A DNA stretch of 64,000 nucleotides from an uncultured Collinsella sp. (lineage in GTDB: Bacteria > Actinomycetota > Coriobacteriia > Coriobacteriales > Coriobacteriaceae): contig USQQ01000007.1 of NCBI GenBank assembly GCA_900556875.1, positions 1 to 64,000 on the forward strand, read 5' to 3'. Of this stretch, positions 51,314 to 60,787 are shown piece by piece. The notes beneath the pieces are model-generated. The model was given only the letters and a program-made list of their open reading frames with translations. It had not been told where the DNA came from and made no database searches. Position 1 is the stretch's first letter; each line of letters begins with the position of its first letter. Position numbers and translations under genes: made by a program.

Positions 51314-51488
51314 ACAGACCTTTGAGGTTGCGGCGAAAAGGGCTTGTTTTGATTGTTTGGGGCAGGCGCGAGGCGCGGAAACAATGCCTGGAGCGGCGGA
51401 GCGGCTTGAAATTCATCTCTAGAGGTCTTCATTGGCTGCGCCAGAAGTGCCTCAAGGTGCCGGTGCAAAAGGAGCGTCCCTAACTGCC

Positions 51489-51522
51489 GCAGGGGGCGTC
51501 GGCCACGGCCGACGCCCCCTGC
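51489..51522 (-). terminator. GC-rich hairpin downstream of the acyltransferase gene
   Basis: Perfect 16-base arms (GCAGGGGGCGTCGGCC and complement) with a two-base loop, 26 bases past the minus-strand stop. It has no T-run. Confidence 0.6.
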
Positions 51523-51547
51523 GGGTGGAAGCAGATTTGGCCGCGTG

Positions 51548-53791
51548 TTACTTGTCGGTGCCCAGCTTGTGTGGCTTGTAGGCGAGGGCATTGACGAGTG
51601 CGTCGGCGGCGGATTTGACGGCTGCCGGCTGCGGATCGTTGACGTGGTCCTCGGGGTGCACGGGCAGGTCTTTCTTGACCGCATCGTAAATCAGGTTGAG
51701 GTACTCGGTCACGCCGGTGGTCGACAGGTGCGTGCCGTCGCCGTCGAACAGGTCGTTGCGGTTGGCGCTGTACCCGTACCAGTCGATAACGCGTACATTC
51801 TTGTAGCGTGTGGCGGCGTTGGCGATAGCCTGGTTCGTGGACCCGACCCACGGCTGCGGGCTACGCGTGTTTACAAACACGACAGTACGCTGCTCGCCGG
51901 CGTCGGCCATGATCGCATCGACCTGAGCGTCCGTTACCAAACCGTTGGTGCCCAGGGCAAAGACCACGATCTTGCCGGCAAGGTTCTGCTGGATATAGCC
52001 CTCAAATGTCGCGCGGCCCGCATCAAACTGGCGTCCCTTTTCGGCATCGATATGGCTGTGCGGGAACACGCCCTCAAAGGAATCAACGGCGCGCAGCGAC
52101 ACGGAGTCGCCGATCATCAACAGGTCGTAGGAGCCATCGGGGAAGCCGTCGTTGTCCTTGTCGGTGTCGTCGGCCGCCTGCTGGTCGGTGGGCGCGGTGT
52201 TTTTGGCTTCCTTGTTCAGAACTTCGGCGCCCTCGCCGCTCAGCGCAGACGTCTCGGGCACAAAAATCAGGCCGCCCAGTGCAACGACCAACACGACAGC
52301 GCAGGCCGCGCAGACAGGGACGTGCGCGCGAGCCCAGTTGGCGGGCGTGGTGGTGCCATCGCGGAATTCGGCGACGGTGCGGCCGAAGGCGCCCTTCCTA
52401 AACGGCGTTTCGATAAAGCGATAGGAGCACTCGGCTACGGCAACCACCAGCAGCACCTGCAAAATGTACTGCCACCAGGGCGTATCGTTGATGTTGGCGA
52501 CCGGGTTCATGAGCAACAGCAGAGGATAGTGCCACAGGTAGATGCTGTACGAGCGCTTGCCGACCCACACGAGCGGCTCGGCGGACAGCGCGCGGGCAAC
52601 CATTCCCTGGGGCTGCACGCAGGCCGCGATGACCATGAGCGTGAGGATGGAACATAACAGCGTGCCGCCGCGATACTGGAACGCGGTGTAGCCGTTAGTG
52701 AGCGCGACCATGGCGGCAAGGCCAACCAGACCCACGACGCCCAACACATCGATGGATGCGGGCGAGGACCAAAAGCGCACGAGGGCGCTCGGCTGTGCCG
52801 GAGCGGTCTCGGCTGCTTCGTCGGCCTTCTCGCCAGACTTGCCCTCGGCGTTCTTGCCGTGCTTGGCGGCGCCAGCCAGGCGATTGAGCCCCAAACGATG
52901 TGCGAGACGCACCGGCGCCAGGTCGCGATCGGGGATAAAGGCCATCCAGGCGCCCAGCAGAAGCGAGAACACGCGGGTGTCGGTGCCGTAGTACACGCGG
53001 CTGGGGTCGGCGGCGGGGTTGTAAAGCACCATCATGGCGAGGGCAGATACCGCGGCAAGGCCCAGAACCACGCGGCGCGTGTTGGGCTTGCTCACATGCA
53101 TGGATACCATGGCAAACAGCAGTGGCGGCCAAATCAGGTAGAACTGTTCCTCGATGGCAAGCGACCAAAAGTGCGTGAGCGGCGAGGGGTCGCCCAGGGC
53201 ATTGAAGTACGAGACGTTTTGGGCAATCTGCCACCAGTTGTTGAAGAACAGCAGCGACGGTAGGATGTCGGGGCGCATCTTGGTGAGCATCACGTGGTTA
53301 AAGATGGTGCACAGCGCGCAGGTCACGAACACTACCGTTACCACGGCAGGGACCAGGCGACGGATGCGGCGAATCCAGAAGCTCTTAAGGTCGATGCGGC
53401 CGGTCCTAGCGACTTCGTTGAGCAGCAAGCGCGTGATCAGATAGCCCGAAAGCACAAAGAAGATCGTGACGCCGAGCAGGCCGCCCTGAGCCCACGTGAG
53501 GTTGAGGTGATAGAGCACCACCGCGACGACGGCGAGCGTACGCAGACCGTCGAGCGCAGGAATGTAGCGAGATTTGGGGCGAGCGGTCGCCTGCTGGTCG
53601 GTAGCGGACGAGCGTGTGGCGTCGGTGTTGGTCTTGGCTGCATAGGCACCCTTGTTGGTGGGCGTTCGATGCGGGCTCGGGCCGCGTCGCGACTCGCCGG
53701 TGCGGCGGTCGGCGTGCGGGCGTTCGTGCGGCGCCTGGTTATCAGGCGCGCGGCGCGGGCCGCGTGGGCTCGATTGTGGGAATTGCTCCAT
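51548..53791 (-). CDS. OatA/OafA-type membrane O-acyltransferase with SGNH domain
   Basis: 747 residues. A basic, disordered cytoplasmic N-terminus (1-75) is followed by the acyltransferase-3 domain with ten or eleven helices (about 77-520; IPALDGLRTLAVVAVVLYH, FFVLSGYLIT, HFWSLAIEEQFYLIWP, YSIYLWHYPLL) and an extracytoplasmic SGNH hydrolase-like domain (about 590-735). The last has block I MIGDSV and block V DGTHLS. This is the two-domain layout of peptidoglycan O-acetyltransferase OatA, which confers lysozyme resistance; modification of another surface glycan is possible. Monocistronic, with only a weak ribosome binding site. Confidence 0.9.
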   Translation of the reverse strand: MEQFPQSSPRGPRRAPDNQAPHERPHADRRTGESRRGPSPHRTPTNKGAYAAKTNTDATRSSATDQQATARPKSRYIPALDGLRTLAVVAVVLYHLNLTWAQGGLLGVTIFFVLSGYLITRLLLNEVARTGRIDLKSFWIRRIRRLVPAVVTVVFVTCALCTIFNHVMLTKMRPDILPSLLFFNNWWQIAQNVSYFNALGDPSPLTHFWSLAIEEQFYLIWPPLLFAMVSMHVSKPNTRRVVLGLAAVSALAMMVLYNPAADPSRVYYGTDTRVFSLLLGAWMAFIPDRDLAPVRLAHRLGLNRLAGAAKHGKNAEGKSGEKADEAAETAPAQPSALVRFWSSPASIDVLGVVGLVGLAAMVALTNGYTAFQYRGGTLLCSILTLMVIAACVQPQGMVARALSAEPLVWVGKRSYSIYLWHYPLLLLMNPVANINDTPWWQYILQVLLVVAVAECSYRFIETPFRKGAFGRTVAEFRDGTTTPANWARAHVPVCAACAVVLVVALGGLIFVPETSALSGEGAEVLNKEAKNTAPTDQQAADDTDKDNDGFPDGSYDLLMIGDSVSLRAVDSFEGVFPHSHIDAEKGRQFDAGRATFEGYIQQNLAGKIVVFALGTNGLVTDAQVDAIMADAGEQRTVVFVNTRSPQPWVGSTNQAIANAATRYKNVRVIDWYGYSANRNDLFDGDGTHLSTTGVTEYLNLIYDAVKKDLPVHPEDHVNDPQPAAVKSAADALVNALAYKPHKLGTDK

Positions 53792-53884
53792 AAAACATCA
53801 TCCAATGACGAGAATAATCGGCACATATTCATTGTAGCTGCCTGCTCCTGTGAATGCTTGCTGCTGGCGCAACCTCAAGGGTGC

Positions 53885-53913
53885 GTTCACATCAAAGTGA
53901 ACTAAAGTTATAG
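53885..53913 (+). promoter_or_regulatory. Promoter with overlapping palindromic operator for rbsK
   Basis: GTTCAC-ATCAAA-GTGAAC (53885-53902) overlaps a TTCACA -35-like hexamer. A 16-base spacer leads to TTATAG (53908-53913). The palindrome is well placed for repression. Confidence 0.5.
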
Positions 53914-53976
53914 AGGTGCGAGAGCGCACGATCGACGCCGACGGTGGGCGTAAGGCCTGCAGACGAGGAGGTTTCC

Positions 53977-54939
53977 ATGGCAGACAACGGCATTGTTGCG
54001 GTGTTCGGCAGTATGAACATGGACCTTTCGGTGGCGTGCAAGCGCATGCCGCGCGCGGGCGAGACCGTCGGTGGCAGCGGTTTTATCACCAATGCCGGTG
54101 GTAAGGGCGCTAACCAGGCCGTCGCCGCCGCGCGCATGGGTGCGCGAACGTGCATGATCGGCGCTGTCGGGCGCGATGCGTTTGGCGATGTGCTGGTGGC
54201 GGGACTTCGGGATGCCGGCGTGGGCGTTGAGTTTGTGGCGCGTCGCGATGACGTGGAGACCGGTACCGCGACTATCATTCGCTGTGAGAGCGACAACCGC
54301 ATCGTGCTGTCGCCGGGTGCCAACCATGCGCTTGCAGGCGATGATGTGGCCTGTGCGTTGCGCTATCTGGTGGCCGATGAGCTCGATCGCGATGTCTGCG
54401 GGCTCGCCCCCGCGGCCGGAAGCGTCTTTATCGCCCAGGGCGAATGTGACCTTGCGGCGACGGCCGAGGCGCTTATTTGCGCTCACGAGCTGGGGTTCTA
54501 TACGGTCTTTAACCCCGCGCCGGCCTGCGCCCTGCCGGCGGGTGCGTGGCCCGCAGTCGACCTGGTCTGTCCCAACGAGACCGAATGCCAGGCGCTGACG
54601 GGCATTCTGCCCGCAGATGACGCGAGTTGTGTCGAAGCGCTTAATGCCCTGCTCGGCAAAGGCGCTGGCGCCGCGGTCATTACGCTGGGCGGTGCCGGTT
54701 CGGTTACGCTCGGTGATGACGGCGAGCTGCTGCGCATGCCGTCGCTTTCGAGCACGGTAGTCGACACCACGGCGGCCGGCGATACGTTTATCGGCGCGTT
54801 GGCGGCGGCTCGCCTAGAGGGCTTGCCGCTCTTTGAGTGCATGGCCGCGGGTGCTCGCGCCTCGGCAGTGACGGTGTCGCGCCTGGGCGCTCAGCAATCG
54901 ATTCCCACGCGTGCCGAAGTTGAACATTGGTTTGGTTAA
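53977..54939 (+). CDS. rbsK: Ribokinase (PfkB family)
   Basis: 320 residues. PfkB signatures: FGSMNMDL near the start, GGKGANQAVAAARMG, and the C-terminal DTTAAGDTFIGA with the catalytic Asp. It phosphorylates ribose (or a related sugar) to the 5-phosphate. The nucleoside hydrolase gene that releases ribose follows after 30 bases, which supports the ribose assignment. GAGGAGG lies six bases before the ATG at 53977; an upstream in-frame start has no ribosome binding site. Confidence 0.9.
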   Translation: MADNGIVAVFGSMNMDLSVACKRMPRAGETVGGSGFITNAGGKGANQAVAAARMGARTCMIGAVGRDAFGDVLVAGLRDAGVGVEFVARRDDVETGTATIIRCESDNRIVLSPGANHALAGDDVACALRYLVADELDRDVCGLAPAAGSVFIAQGECDLAATAEALICAHELGFYTVFNPAPACALPAGAWPAVDLVCPNETECQALTGILPADDASCVEALNALLGKGAGAAVITLGGAGSVTLGDDGELLRMPSLSSTVVDTTAAGDTFIGALAAARLEGLPLFECMAAGARASAVTVSRLGAQQSIPTRAEVEHWFG

Positions 54940-54969
54940 ACGATAAAGACGGAGAAGCGGAGTAGAACA

Positions 54970-55944
54970 ATGGCAACCAAGAAGCTGATCCTTGATCTGG
55001 ATATGGGTGTGGACGATGCGATGGCGCTGGCCTATGCCATCGCGAGCCCCGAGGTGGAGCTCGTGGGCATCACCACGTGCTTTGGCAACGTGCGCGTCGA
55101 GCAATCGGCGCACAACTGCCTGGCGGTGCTCGATCTGCTGGGCCGCCCCGAGGTTCCGGTGTACCTGGGCGCCGATCGTCCCATTAAGGCGACTGAGCCC
55201 TATACGCCGCCGGCGTCCACCACACTCATCCATGGCAAGAACGGCATTGGCGGGGCGAGCGTGCCCGCGTCGCCGTACGAGCCGGTGGGGGCGACGTCGG
55301 CCGACGGTAACGCGGCGGTCGATTACCTGATTGATGCCGCGCGCACCTATGGTCCCAATCTGGTCTACGTGGCGACCGGCCCGCTCTCCAACCTGGCACT
55401 TGCCTTGGAGCGCGATGCGGCGGCGATGATGTCTATCGGCCGCGTGGTCGTGATGGGCGGTGCGCTTACCGTGCCCGGAAACGTGAGCGCGGGCGCCGAG
55501 GCCAACATGGCAAGTGATCCCGAGGCGGCCGATGCCGTGCTGCGTTCGGGCCGCAAGCTCACTATGGTGGGTCTGGATGTGACGCATCGCGTGGTGCTCA
55601 CGCGTCGCGACATTGCCGGCTGGACGGGCTCGGGCACCATGGCCGGTTGTGCGTTTGCGAGCATGGTGGAGCACTACATTAGCTCGTACGAGATGAACGC
55701 CTCCTACCTGGGTGGCTGCGCGCTGCACGATCCGCTTGCCGTCGCCGTGGCGATTGACCCCACGCTCGTGGGCGCGCTCGGCTGTAACTTGCGCATCGAC
55801 CTGCTTGGCGAGTATCGCGGCCGCACCATCTGCGATGAGCGCCGTGTGGCCGATCCCGACAAGAGCGCACTCGTGGCACTGACCGTCGACGCCCCGCGCT
55901 TTCTGTCCGAGTTCAAGGCGCGTATGGCCCGCGTCCTGGGCTAA
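54970..55944 (+). CDS. Inosine-uridine-type nucleoside hydrolase
   Basis: 324 residues. The calcium-binding N-terminal motif DLDMGVDDAMA (DxDxGxDD) is intact, with the NVRVEQSAHN and TGPLSNLALAL segments and a C-terminal catalytic His in LHDPLAVA. It hydrolyses nucleosides to base and ribose in the cytoplasm. It forms a two-gene salvage operon with rbsK. Base specificity cannot be told. Confidence 0.93.
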   Translation: MATKKLILDLDMGVDDAMALAYAIASPEVELVGITTCFGNVRVEQSAHNCLAVLDLLGRPEVPVYLGADRPIKATEPYTPPASTTLIHGKNGIGGASVPASPYEPVGATSADGNAAVDYLIDAARTYGPNLVYVATGPLSNLALALERDAAAMMSIGRVVVMGGALTVPGNVSAGAEANMASDPEAADAVLRSGRKLTMVGLDVTHRVVLTRRDIAGWTGSGTMAGCAFASMVEHYISSYEMNASYLGGCALHDPLAVAVAIDPTLVGALGCNLRIDLLGEYRGRTICDERRVADPDKSALVALTVDAPRFLSEFKARMARVLG

Positions 55945-55955
55945 ATGTTTTTCAC

Positions 55956-55994
55956 GCCCCGCCCCATGTAGTCAATTTGGGACGGGGCTTTTTT
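55956..55994 (+). terminator. Terminator of rbsK-nucleoside hydrolase operon
   Basis: GCCCCGCCC / GGGACGGGGC followed by six T residues. The segment TCAATTTGGGACGGGGCTTTTTT recurs near luxS, where it appears in both orientations. Confidence 0.8.
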
Positions 55995-56042
55995 AGCTAC
56001 CGAGTAAATGTGCCCGTTGGGGGAATAGTCGCACCACTTTGC

Positions 56043-56088
56043 TTGACAACAGGCTAAACTAGCTATTAAACATTTACTATTCTGTTTA
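56043..56088 (+). promoter_or_regulatory. Promoter and operator of the LacI-family regulator gene
   Basis: TTGACA at 56043 and an AT-rich -10 region near 56064-56071. The likely operator AAACATTTACTATTCTGTTTA (56068-56088) overlaps the start region. It matches 13 of 17 bases with AAACATTTAGTAAACAG before the isomerase gene, suggesting autoregulation and regulon control. Confidence 0.55.
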
Positions 56089-56171
56089 GATTGAATTTGC
56101 GGTCGTTTAGTTATCGAGTCACGGGGCGGTCAGGCCACGATGCTCGACCGCGACCGTTACTAGGGGGAACA

Positions 56172-57182
56172 ATGGCTAAAGCAAGTGTTCGCGAGATCAG
56201 CCGCATCACCGGTTTTTCGCCTGCGACCGTGTCCAACGCGCTCAACCGCAAGCGCAGCGTGAGCGAGGAGACCGCCAAGGTCATCCTGGAGTGCGCACAA
56301 TCGCTCGGATACCAGCAGTCGACGCAGCTCGAGAGTATCCAGTTCGTGCTTGCGCGCAAGACGGGTGCCATCCTGGACGAGAGCACCTTCCATCCCGCGG
56401 TTATTGAGGGCGTGGAGCGTCAGGCGCGTCGCCACGGCATGAGCACGAGCTTTGTCTCGCTCGACTTTAGCGACCTGGACGCCGTGCGCCCGCAGGTCGA
56501 GGGCCTGATCGCCGATCCGTCCGCCGCCATTGTGCTAATGGGTACGGAGTTGGGCGAGGAGGACTACGCCCTGTTCGCTAACGCCGCCGCCCACCTGATT
56601 GTGCTCGATGGCTGGAGCGATCGCCAGTATTTCGACGCCGTGGTCATTGCCAACACCGATTCGGTGCTGCGCGCCGTGGACTACCTTATCGAGAAAGGCC
56701 ACAAGCAGATCGGCTATCTGGCGGGCGACCTTCGTATTCGCAACTTTAAGGATCGCGAGCGCGGCTATCGCCAAGCGCTTGAGGACGCGGGCCTCGAGGC
56801 CAATCCGGCATGGCGTGTCACGTTGGGCACCACGCTCGAGGGTGCCTATCGCGACATGGGCGTGTGGCTCGACAGCGTCTCGCACGACGACCTGCCGACG
56901 GCTTTCTTTGCCGAGAACGACGTGCTCGCCGTGGGTGCCATGCGCGCGCTCAACGAGCACGGCATACGTGTGCCCGACGATGTCTCGATCATCGGCTTTG
57001 ACGACCTATCTCTGGGTGCCTTCTCCAACCCGCCGCTCACCACGGTGCACGTTCCCAAGCACGAGGTGGGCGAGATCGCGGTGCGCCGCCTGGTGGGCAA
57101 CATCCGCAATCCCAAGAGCTATACCTGCAAAACGGCCGTATCGACCTATTTTGTCGAGCGCCAGAGCGTGCGCGAAATCTAG
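56172..57182 (+). CDS. LacI-family transcriptional regulator
   Basis: 336 residues. The N-terminal LacI HTH (SVREISRITGFSPATVSNALN) is followed by a periplasmic-binding-protein-like effector domain (about 60-335; IIGFDDLSLGAFSNPPLTTV). It probably senses a sugar and represses the isomerase/transketolase/kinase genes downstream. Start at 56172 after AGGGGGAA. It has its own terminator (57251), so it is a separate transcript from the catabolic genes. Confidence 0.93.
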   Translation: MAKASVREISRITGFSPATVSNALNRKRSVSEETAKVILECAQSLGYQQSTQLESIQFVLARKTGAILDESTFHPAVIEGVERQARRHGMSTSFVSLDFSDLDAVRPQVEGLIADPSAAIVLMGTELGEEDYALFANAAAHLIVLDGWSDRQYFDAVVIANTDSVLRAVDYLIEKGHKQIGYLAGDLRIRNFKDRERGYRQALEDAGLEANPAWRVTLGTTLEGAYRDMGVWLDSVSHDDLPTAFFAENDVLAVGAMRALNEHGIRVPDDVSIIGFDDLSLGAFSNPPLTTVHVPKHEVGEIAVRRLVGNIRNPKSYTCKTAVSTYFVERQSVREI

Positions 57183-57250
57183 GCAGAACGGCGCCAGACC
57201 TCAGAGCGGAAAAGTCCGCCAAAGGCAACCATATATGACGCTACCAAGAG

Positions 57251-57276
57251 AGAGGGTCCTACGGGGCCCTCTTTTT
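57251..57276 (+). terminator. Terminator of the LacI-family gene
   Basis: AGAGGGTCC-TACG-GGGCCCTCT followed by TTTT. Confidence 0.85.
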
Positions 57277-57331
57277 GTTGCCCTTGTATGTTCAGATTGT
57301 TTACATACCGTTTAGGCTGATTTCTCTACCG

Positions 57332-57391
57332 TTTACGGGACTTTCGCGCTAAACTACTAAACAAAAGAGTAAAACATTTAGTAAACAGAAC
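57332..57391 (+). promoter_or_regulatory. Promoter and LacI-type operator of the sugar operon
   Basis: TTTACG (57332-57337), 17-base spacer, TACTAA (57355-57360). Just downstream is AAAACATTTAGTAAACAGAAC (57371-57391), the partner of the site in front of the regulator gene. A third half-match, TGTTTACTGAAC, lies at 57409. Placement just after the -10 fits repression by roadblock or occlusion. Confidence 0.55.
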
Positions 57392-57442
57392 AAAACGAAA
57401 CATGCGTCTGTTTACTGAACATGTGATTAGGGGAGGACGTAC

Positions 57443-58843
57443 ATGGATAAGATCAAGCTCGGTTTCGTGCCCACGCGCCGCAGCATCTTTAGCGCGCCGG
57501 ACGCGATCAAGTATCGCGGCCTTACGGCTGATCGCCTGCGCGAGATCGGCGTCGACATCGTGGATATCGACGACATCAACGACGAGGGCCTGCTGTTCGA
57601 CGACAGCCATATCGCGCCTATCGTCGAGAAGTTCCGCGCCGAGGGCGTCGATGGCATCATGCTGTGCCACGCCAACTTTGGTACCGAGTACGTTTGCGCC
57701 CGCCTTGCCCGCGAGCTCGGTCTGCCCGTGCTGCTGTGGGGTCCGCGCGACGAGCGCCCCGAGCCCGACGGCACCCGCCTGCGCGATAGCCAGTGCGGCC
57801 TGTTCGCCACCGGCAAGGTCCTGCGCCGCTTCCAGGTGCCCTTCACCTACATGACCAACTGCCGCCTGACCGATCCCGAGTTCGAGCGCGGCGTCTGGGA
57901 CTTTTTGGCCGTGTGCAACGTGGTCAAGACCTTCAAGCACACCCGTATTCTGCAGATGGCCACCCGTCCGTTCGACTTCTGGTCGACCATGTGCAACGAG
58001 GGCGAGCTGCTCGAGAAGTTCAACATCCAGCTTTCGCCCATCCCCATGACCGAGCTTGTCCAGGCCGTGCGCGACGCCCAGGCCGACGAGCAGGCCATGG
58101 CAGCCATGCTCGCCCACATTGCCGACAGCTTTGAGATCTGCATCCCCGAGGATAAGGTCCCCGCTGTGGCCGGTCTTGCCATCGCCATGAAGCGCTTGGT
58201 CGAGAAGTACGGTTGCAACGCCGGTGCCATCCAGTGCTGGAACGCCCTGCAGGACGAGTTGGGCATTATGCCCTGCGCCGCCAACGCCATCCTTAACGAG
58301 ATGGGTATCCCCGTCGTGTGCGAGACAGATATCCACGGCGCCATCACCGCGCTGATGGTCGAGGCTGCCGATCTGGGCCGTCACCGCGGCATGTTCGCCG
58401 ACTGGACCGTGCGTCATCCCGACAACGAGAACGGCGAGCTGCTGCAGCACTGTGGCCCCTGGCCCTGCAGCTGTGCGGCCGTCAAGCCCAAGCTCACCTA
58501 CCCGCTGGCGTTCGATCACCCCGGCGCGCTGACGGCCGAGGCCAAGCACGGCGACCTCACCCTTGCCCGTTTTGACGGCGACAACGGCGAGTACTCGCTG
58601 CTGCTGGGCAATGCCCGCGGCATCGACGGCCCGGCCGGCATGGGCACCTACCTGTGGGTCGAGGTCGACAACCTCAAGCGCCTCGAGGCCAAGATCGTCG
58701 AGGGTCCCTACATCCACCACTGCGTCGCCATTCACGCCAACGTCGTGCCGGTGCTCTACGAGGCGTGCAAGTACATCGGCATTGCCCCCGACTTATACGA
58801 CCCGATTGAAGAAGACGTCAAAGCCTACCTGCGAGGAGAGTAG
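57443..58843 (+). CDS. L-fucose/L-arabinose isomerase-family sugar isomerase
   Basis: 466 residues, resembling the C-terminal-type FucI/AraA-fold isomerases (GIMLCHANFGTEYVCARLA, GAIQCWNALQ, CETDIHGAITALM, WTVRHPDNENGE). It converts an aldose to a ketose with a divalent metal. It lies first in an operon with a split transketolase (2-base gap) and an FGGY kinase, so the ketose is probably phosphorylated and then cut by transketolase. The actual sugar is not evident; a pentose or apiose-like branched pentose would fit. GGGGAGG precedes the ATG. Confidence 0.8.
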   Translation: MDKIKLGFVPTRRSIFSAPDAIKYRGLTADRLREIGVDIVDIDDINDEGLLFDDSHIAPIVEKFRAEGVDGIMLCHANFGTEYVCARLARELGLPVLLWGPRDERPEPDGTRLRDSQCGLFATGKVLRRFQVPFTYMTNCRLTDPEFERGVWDFLAVCNVVKTFKHTRILQMATRPFDFWSTMCNEGELLEKFNIQLSPIPMTELVQAVRDAQADEQAMAAMLAHIADSFEICIPEDKVPAVAGLAIAMKRLVEKYGCNAGAIQCWNALQDELGIMPCAANAILNEMGIPVVCETDIHGAITALMVEAADLGRHRGMFADWTVRHPDNENGELLQHCGPWPCSCAAVKPKLTYPLAFDHPGALTAEAKHGDLTLARFDGDNGEYSLLLGNARGIDGPAGMGTYLWVEVDNLKRLEAKIVEGPYIHHCVAIHANVVPVLYEACKYIGIAPDLYDPIEEDVKAYLRGE

Positions 58844-58845
58844 AA

Positions 58846-59682
58846 ATGGCAACTATCGAAGAGCTTGAGTCCCTGCGTTGGGACCTTCGCCGCGATTGCG
58901 TCGATATCATCATGGCTGGCGCCGGCGGCCACATCGGCGGCGACATGTCGGTGATCGACGCCCTCATGACCCTCTACGCCAACCATCTCAACATTTCGCC
59001 CGAGACCGTCGACGATCCCAACCGCGATCGCTTCGTGCTCTCTAAGGGTCATGCCATGGAGGCCTACTACGCGGTGCTCTGCCACGAGGGCTATCTGGAC
59101 CTCGATGACGTCAAGGCCCGCTTCTCCAAGTTCGGCAGCCCCTACATCGGTCACCCCAACAACAAGCTCAAGGGCATCGAGATGAACTCGGGCTCGCTGG
59201 GTCACGGTCTGCCCGTGGCCGTGGGCATGGCGCTTGCCGGCAAGATGGACGGCCGCGACTACCGCGTCTGCACCATCATGGGCGACGGCGAGCTTGCCGA
59301 GGGCTCGGTCTGGGAGGGCGCTATGAGCGGCGGCAACTACCAGCTCGATAACCTGTGCGCGCTCGTGGACCGCAACCGCCTGCAGATCAGCGGCAGCACC
59401 GAGGACGTTATGAAGCAGGACTCGCAGGAGGAGCGCTGGGCCGCCTTCGGCTGGAACGTGCTCTCCATTCCGGGCAACGACGTCCAGGCCATCGACGCCG
59501 CGCTGACGCTGGCCGCCGAGACCAAGGGTAAGCCCACGGTCATCATCCTCAACACGGTGAAGGGCTACGGCTCGCCGGTTATGGAGGACAAGGCCTCCTG
59601 GCATCATCATCTGCCCAACGATGAGGAATATGCCCAGATCATCGCCGATTTCGCTGCCCATAAGGAGGCTATCAATGGCTAA
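58846..59682 (+). CDS. Transketolase, N-terminal (TPP-binding) subunit
   Basis: 278 residues, the size of split TktN subunits. The TPP motif GDGELAEGSVWEG ... DRN is present, with GHPNN and GSLGHGLPVAVGMAL. It forms a two-chain transketolase with the next gene, which overlaps it by eight bases. It belongs with the isomerase and kinase genes in one catabolic operon. AGGAGAG precedes the start. Confidence 0.93.
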   Translation: MATIEELESLRWDLRRDCVDIIMAGAGGHIGGDMSVIDALMTLYANHLNISPETVDDPNRDRFVLSKGHAMEAYYAVLCHEGYLDLDDVKARFSKFGSPYIGHPNNKLKGIEMNSGSLGHGLPVAVGMALAGKMDGRDYRVCTIMGDGELAEGSVWEGAMSGGNYQLDNLCALVDRNRLQISGSTEDVMKQDSQEERWAAFGWNVLSIPGNDVQAIDAALTLAAETKGKPTVIILNTVKGYGSPVMEDKASWHHHLPNDEEYAQIIADFAAHKEAING

Positions 59683-60613
59683 CAAGATCGCCAACCGCAA
59701 AGTTATCTGCGACACGCTGCTCGAGGCCGCCGCAACTGACAAAGACATCGTCGTCCTGTGCTCCGACTCCCGCGGCTCCGCATCGCTCACGCCGTTCTTC
59801 GATCAGTATCCCCAGCAGTCCATTGAGGTCGGCATTGCCGAGCAGGACCTGGTGAGCATCGCCGCCGGCATGGCCTCGTGCGGCAAGAAGGCCTGGGCCG
59901 CCTCGCCGGCGTCCTTTGTGACCACGCGTTCGTATGAGCAGTGCAAGGTCGACGTCTCGTACTCCAACACCAACGTCAAGCTCATCGGCATCTCGGGCGG
60001 CGTGTCCTATGGCGCCCTGGGTATGAGCCACCACTCCGCGCAGGATATCGCCGCCATGAGCGCGATTCCCAACATGCGCGTGTATCTGCCGAGCGACCGC
60101 TTCCAGACCGCCGAGCTTGTGCGCGCCCTGGTAGCCGACAACAAGCCGGCCTACATCCGCGTGGGGCGCAACCCGGTCGAGGACGTGTACGCCGAGGGCG
60201 AGTGCCCGTTCCAGATGGATCGCGCCACCTGGGTGCGTCGCGGCACCGATGTGACGCTTGTCGCCACCGGTGAGATGGTCCGCCATGCCGTGGACGCCGC
60301 CGATTTGCTGGCCGAGCAGGGAATCTCGGCAACGGTGCTCGACATGTACTGCGTCAAGCCACTCGACGCCGAGGCCGTGATCGAGGCCGCCGGTACCACG
60401 CGTGCCGTCGTGACGGTCGAGGAGCACAGCCCCTTCGGCGGCCTGGGTTCCATGGTCGCGCAGGTCGTGGGCGAGCATTGCCCGCGTCCGGTTAAGTGCC
60501 TGAGTCTACCCGATGCGCCGGCCATCACCGGTACGAGCCCCGAGGTCTTTGCGCACTACGGCCTGACGGGCGAGGGAATCGCCAAGACGGTCGCCGAGTT
60601 CCTCGGCAACTAG
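59675..60613 (+). CDS. Transketolase, C-terminal subunit
   Basis: 312 residues. The pyrimidine-binding domain has the catalytic Glu in EVGIAEQDLVSIAAGMA, and the C-terminal transketolase domain follows (about 185-312; VTVEEHSPFGGLGSMVAQ). The ATG at 59675 lies seven bases after TAAGGAGG inside the end of the N-subunit gene, so expression is coupled. It transfers two-carbon units between a ketose phosphate and an aldose phosphate. Confidence 0.93.
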   Translation: MANKIANRKVICDTLLEAAATDKDIVVLCSDSRGSASLTPFFDQYPQQSIEVGIAEQDLVSIAAGMASCGKKAWAASPASFVTTRSYEQCKVDVSYSNTNVKLIGISGGVSYGALGMSHHSAQDIAAMSAIPNMRVYLPSDRFQTAELVRALVADNKPAYIRVGRNPVEDVYAEGECPFQMDRATWVRRGTDVTLVATGEMVRHAVDAADLLAEQGISATVLDMYCVKPLDAEAVIEAAGTTRAVVTVEEHSPFGGLGSMVAQVVGEHCPRPVKCLSLPDAPAITGTSPEVFAHYGLTGEGIAKTVAEFLGN

Positions 60614-60787
60614 TAGAAACAGACGCTGCGCGGCCGCCAAGCACCGCACCTTGCCGTTCAAACCGTCGCTTGCGTACACAAAGTACGCGGCGGCCCTCTT
60701 TCACGGCGATCTGCGGCACTTGACGACCGCTCGCTCCTTGTCCGTCGGGTTTTAGTTTTTGAATCGACGGGGGAGACAGGAGAGTAC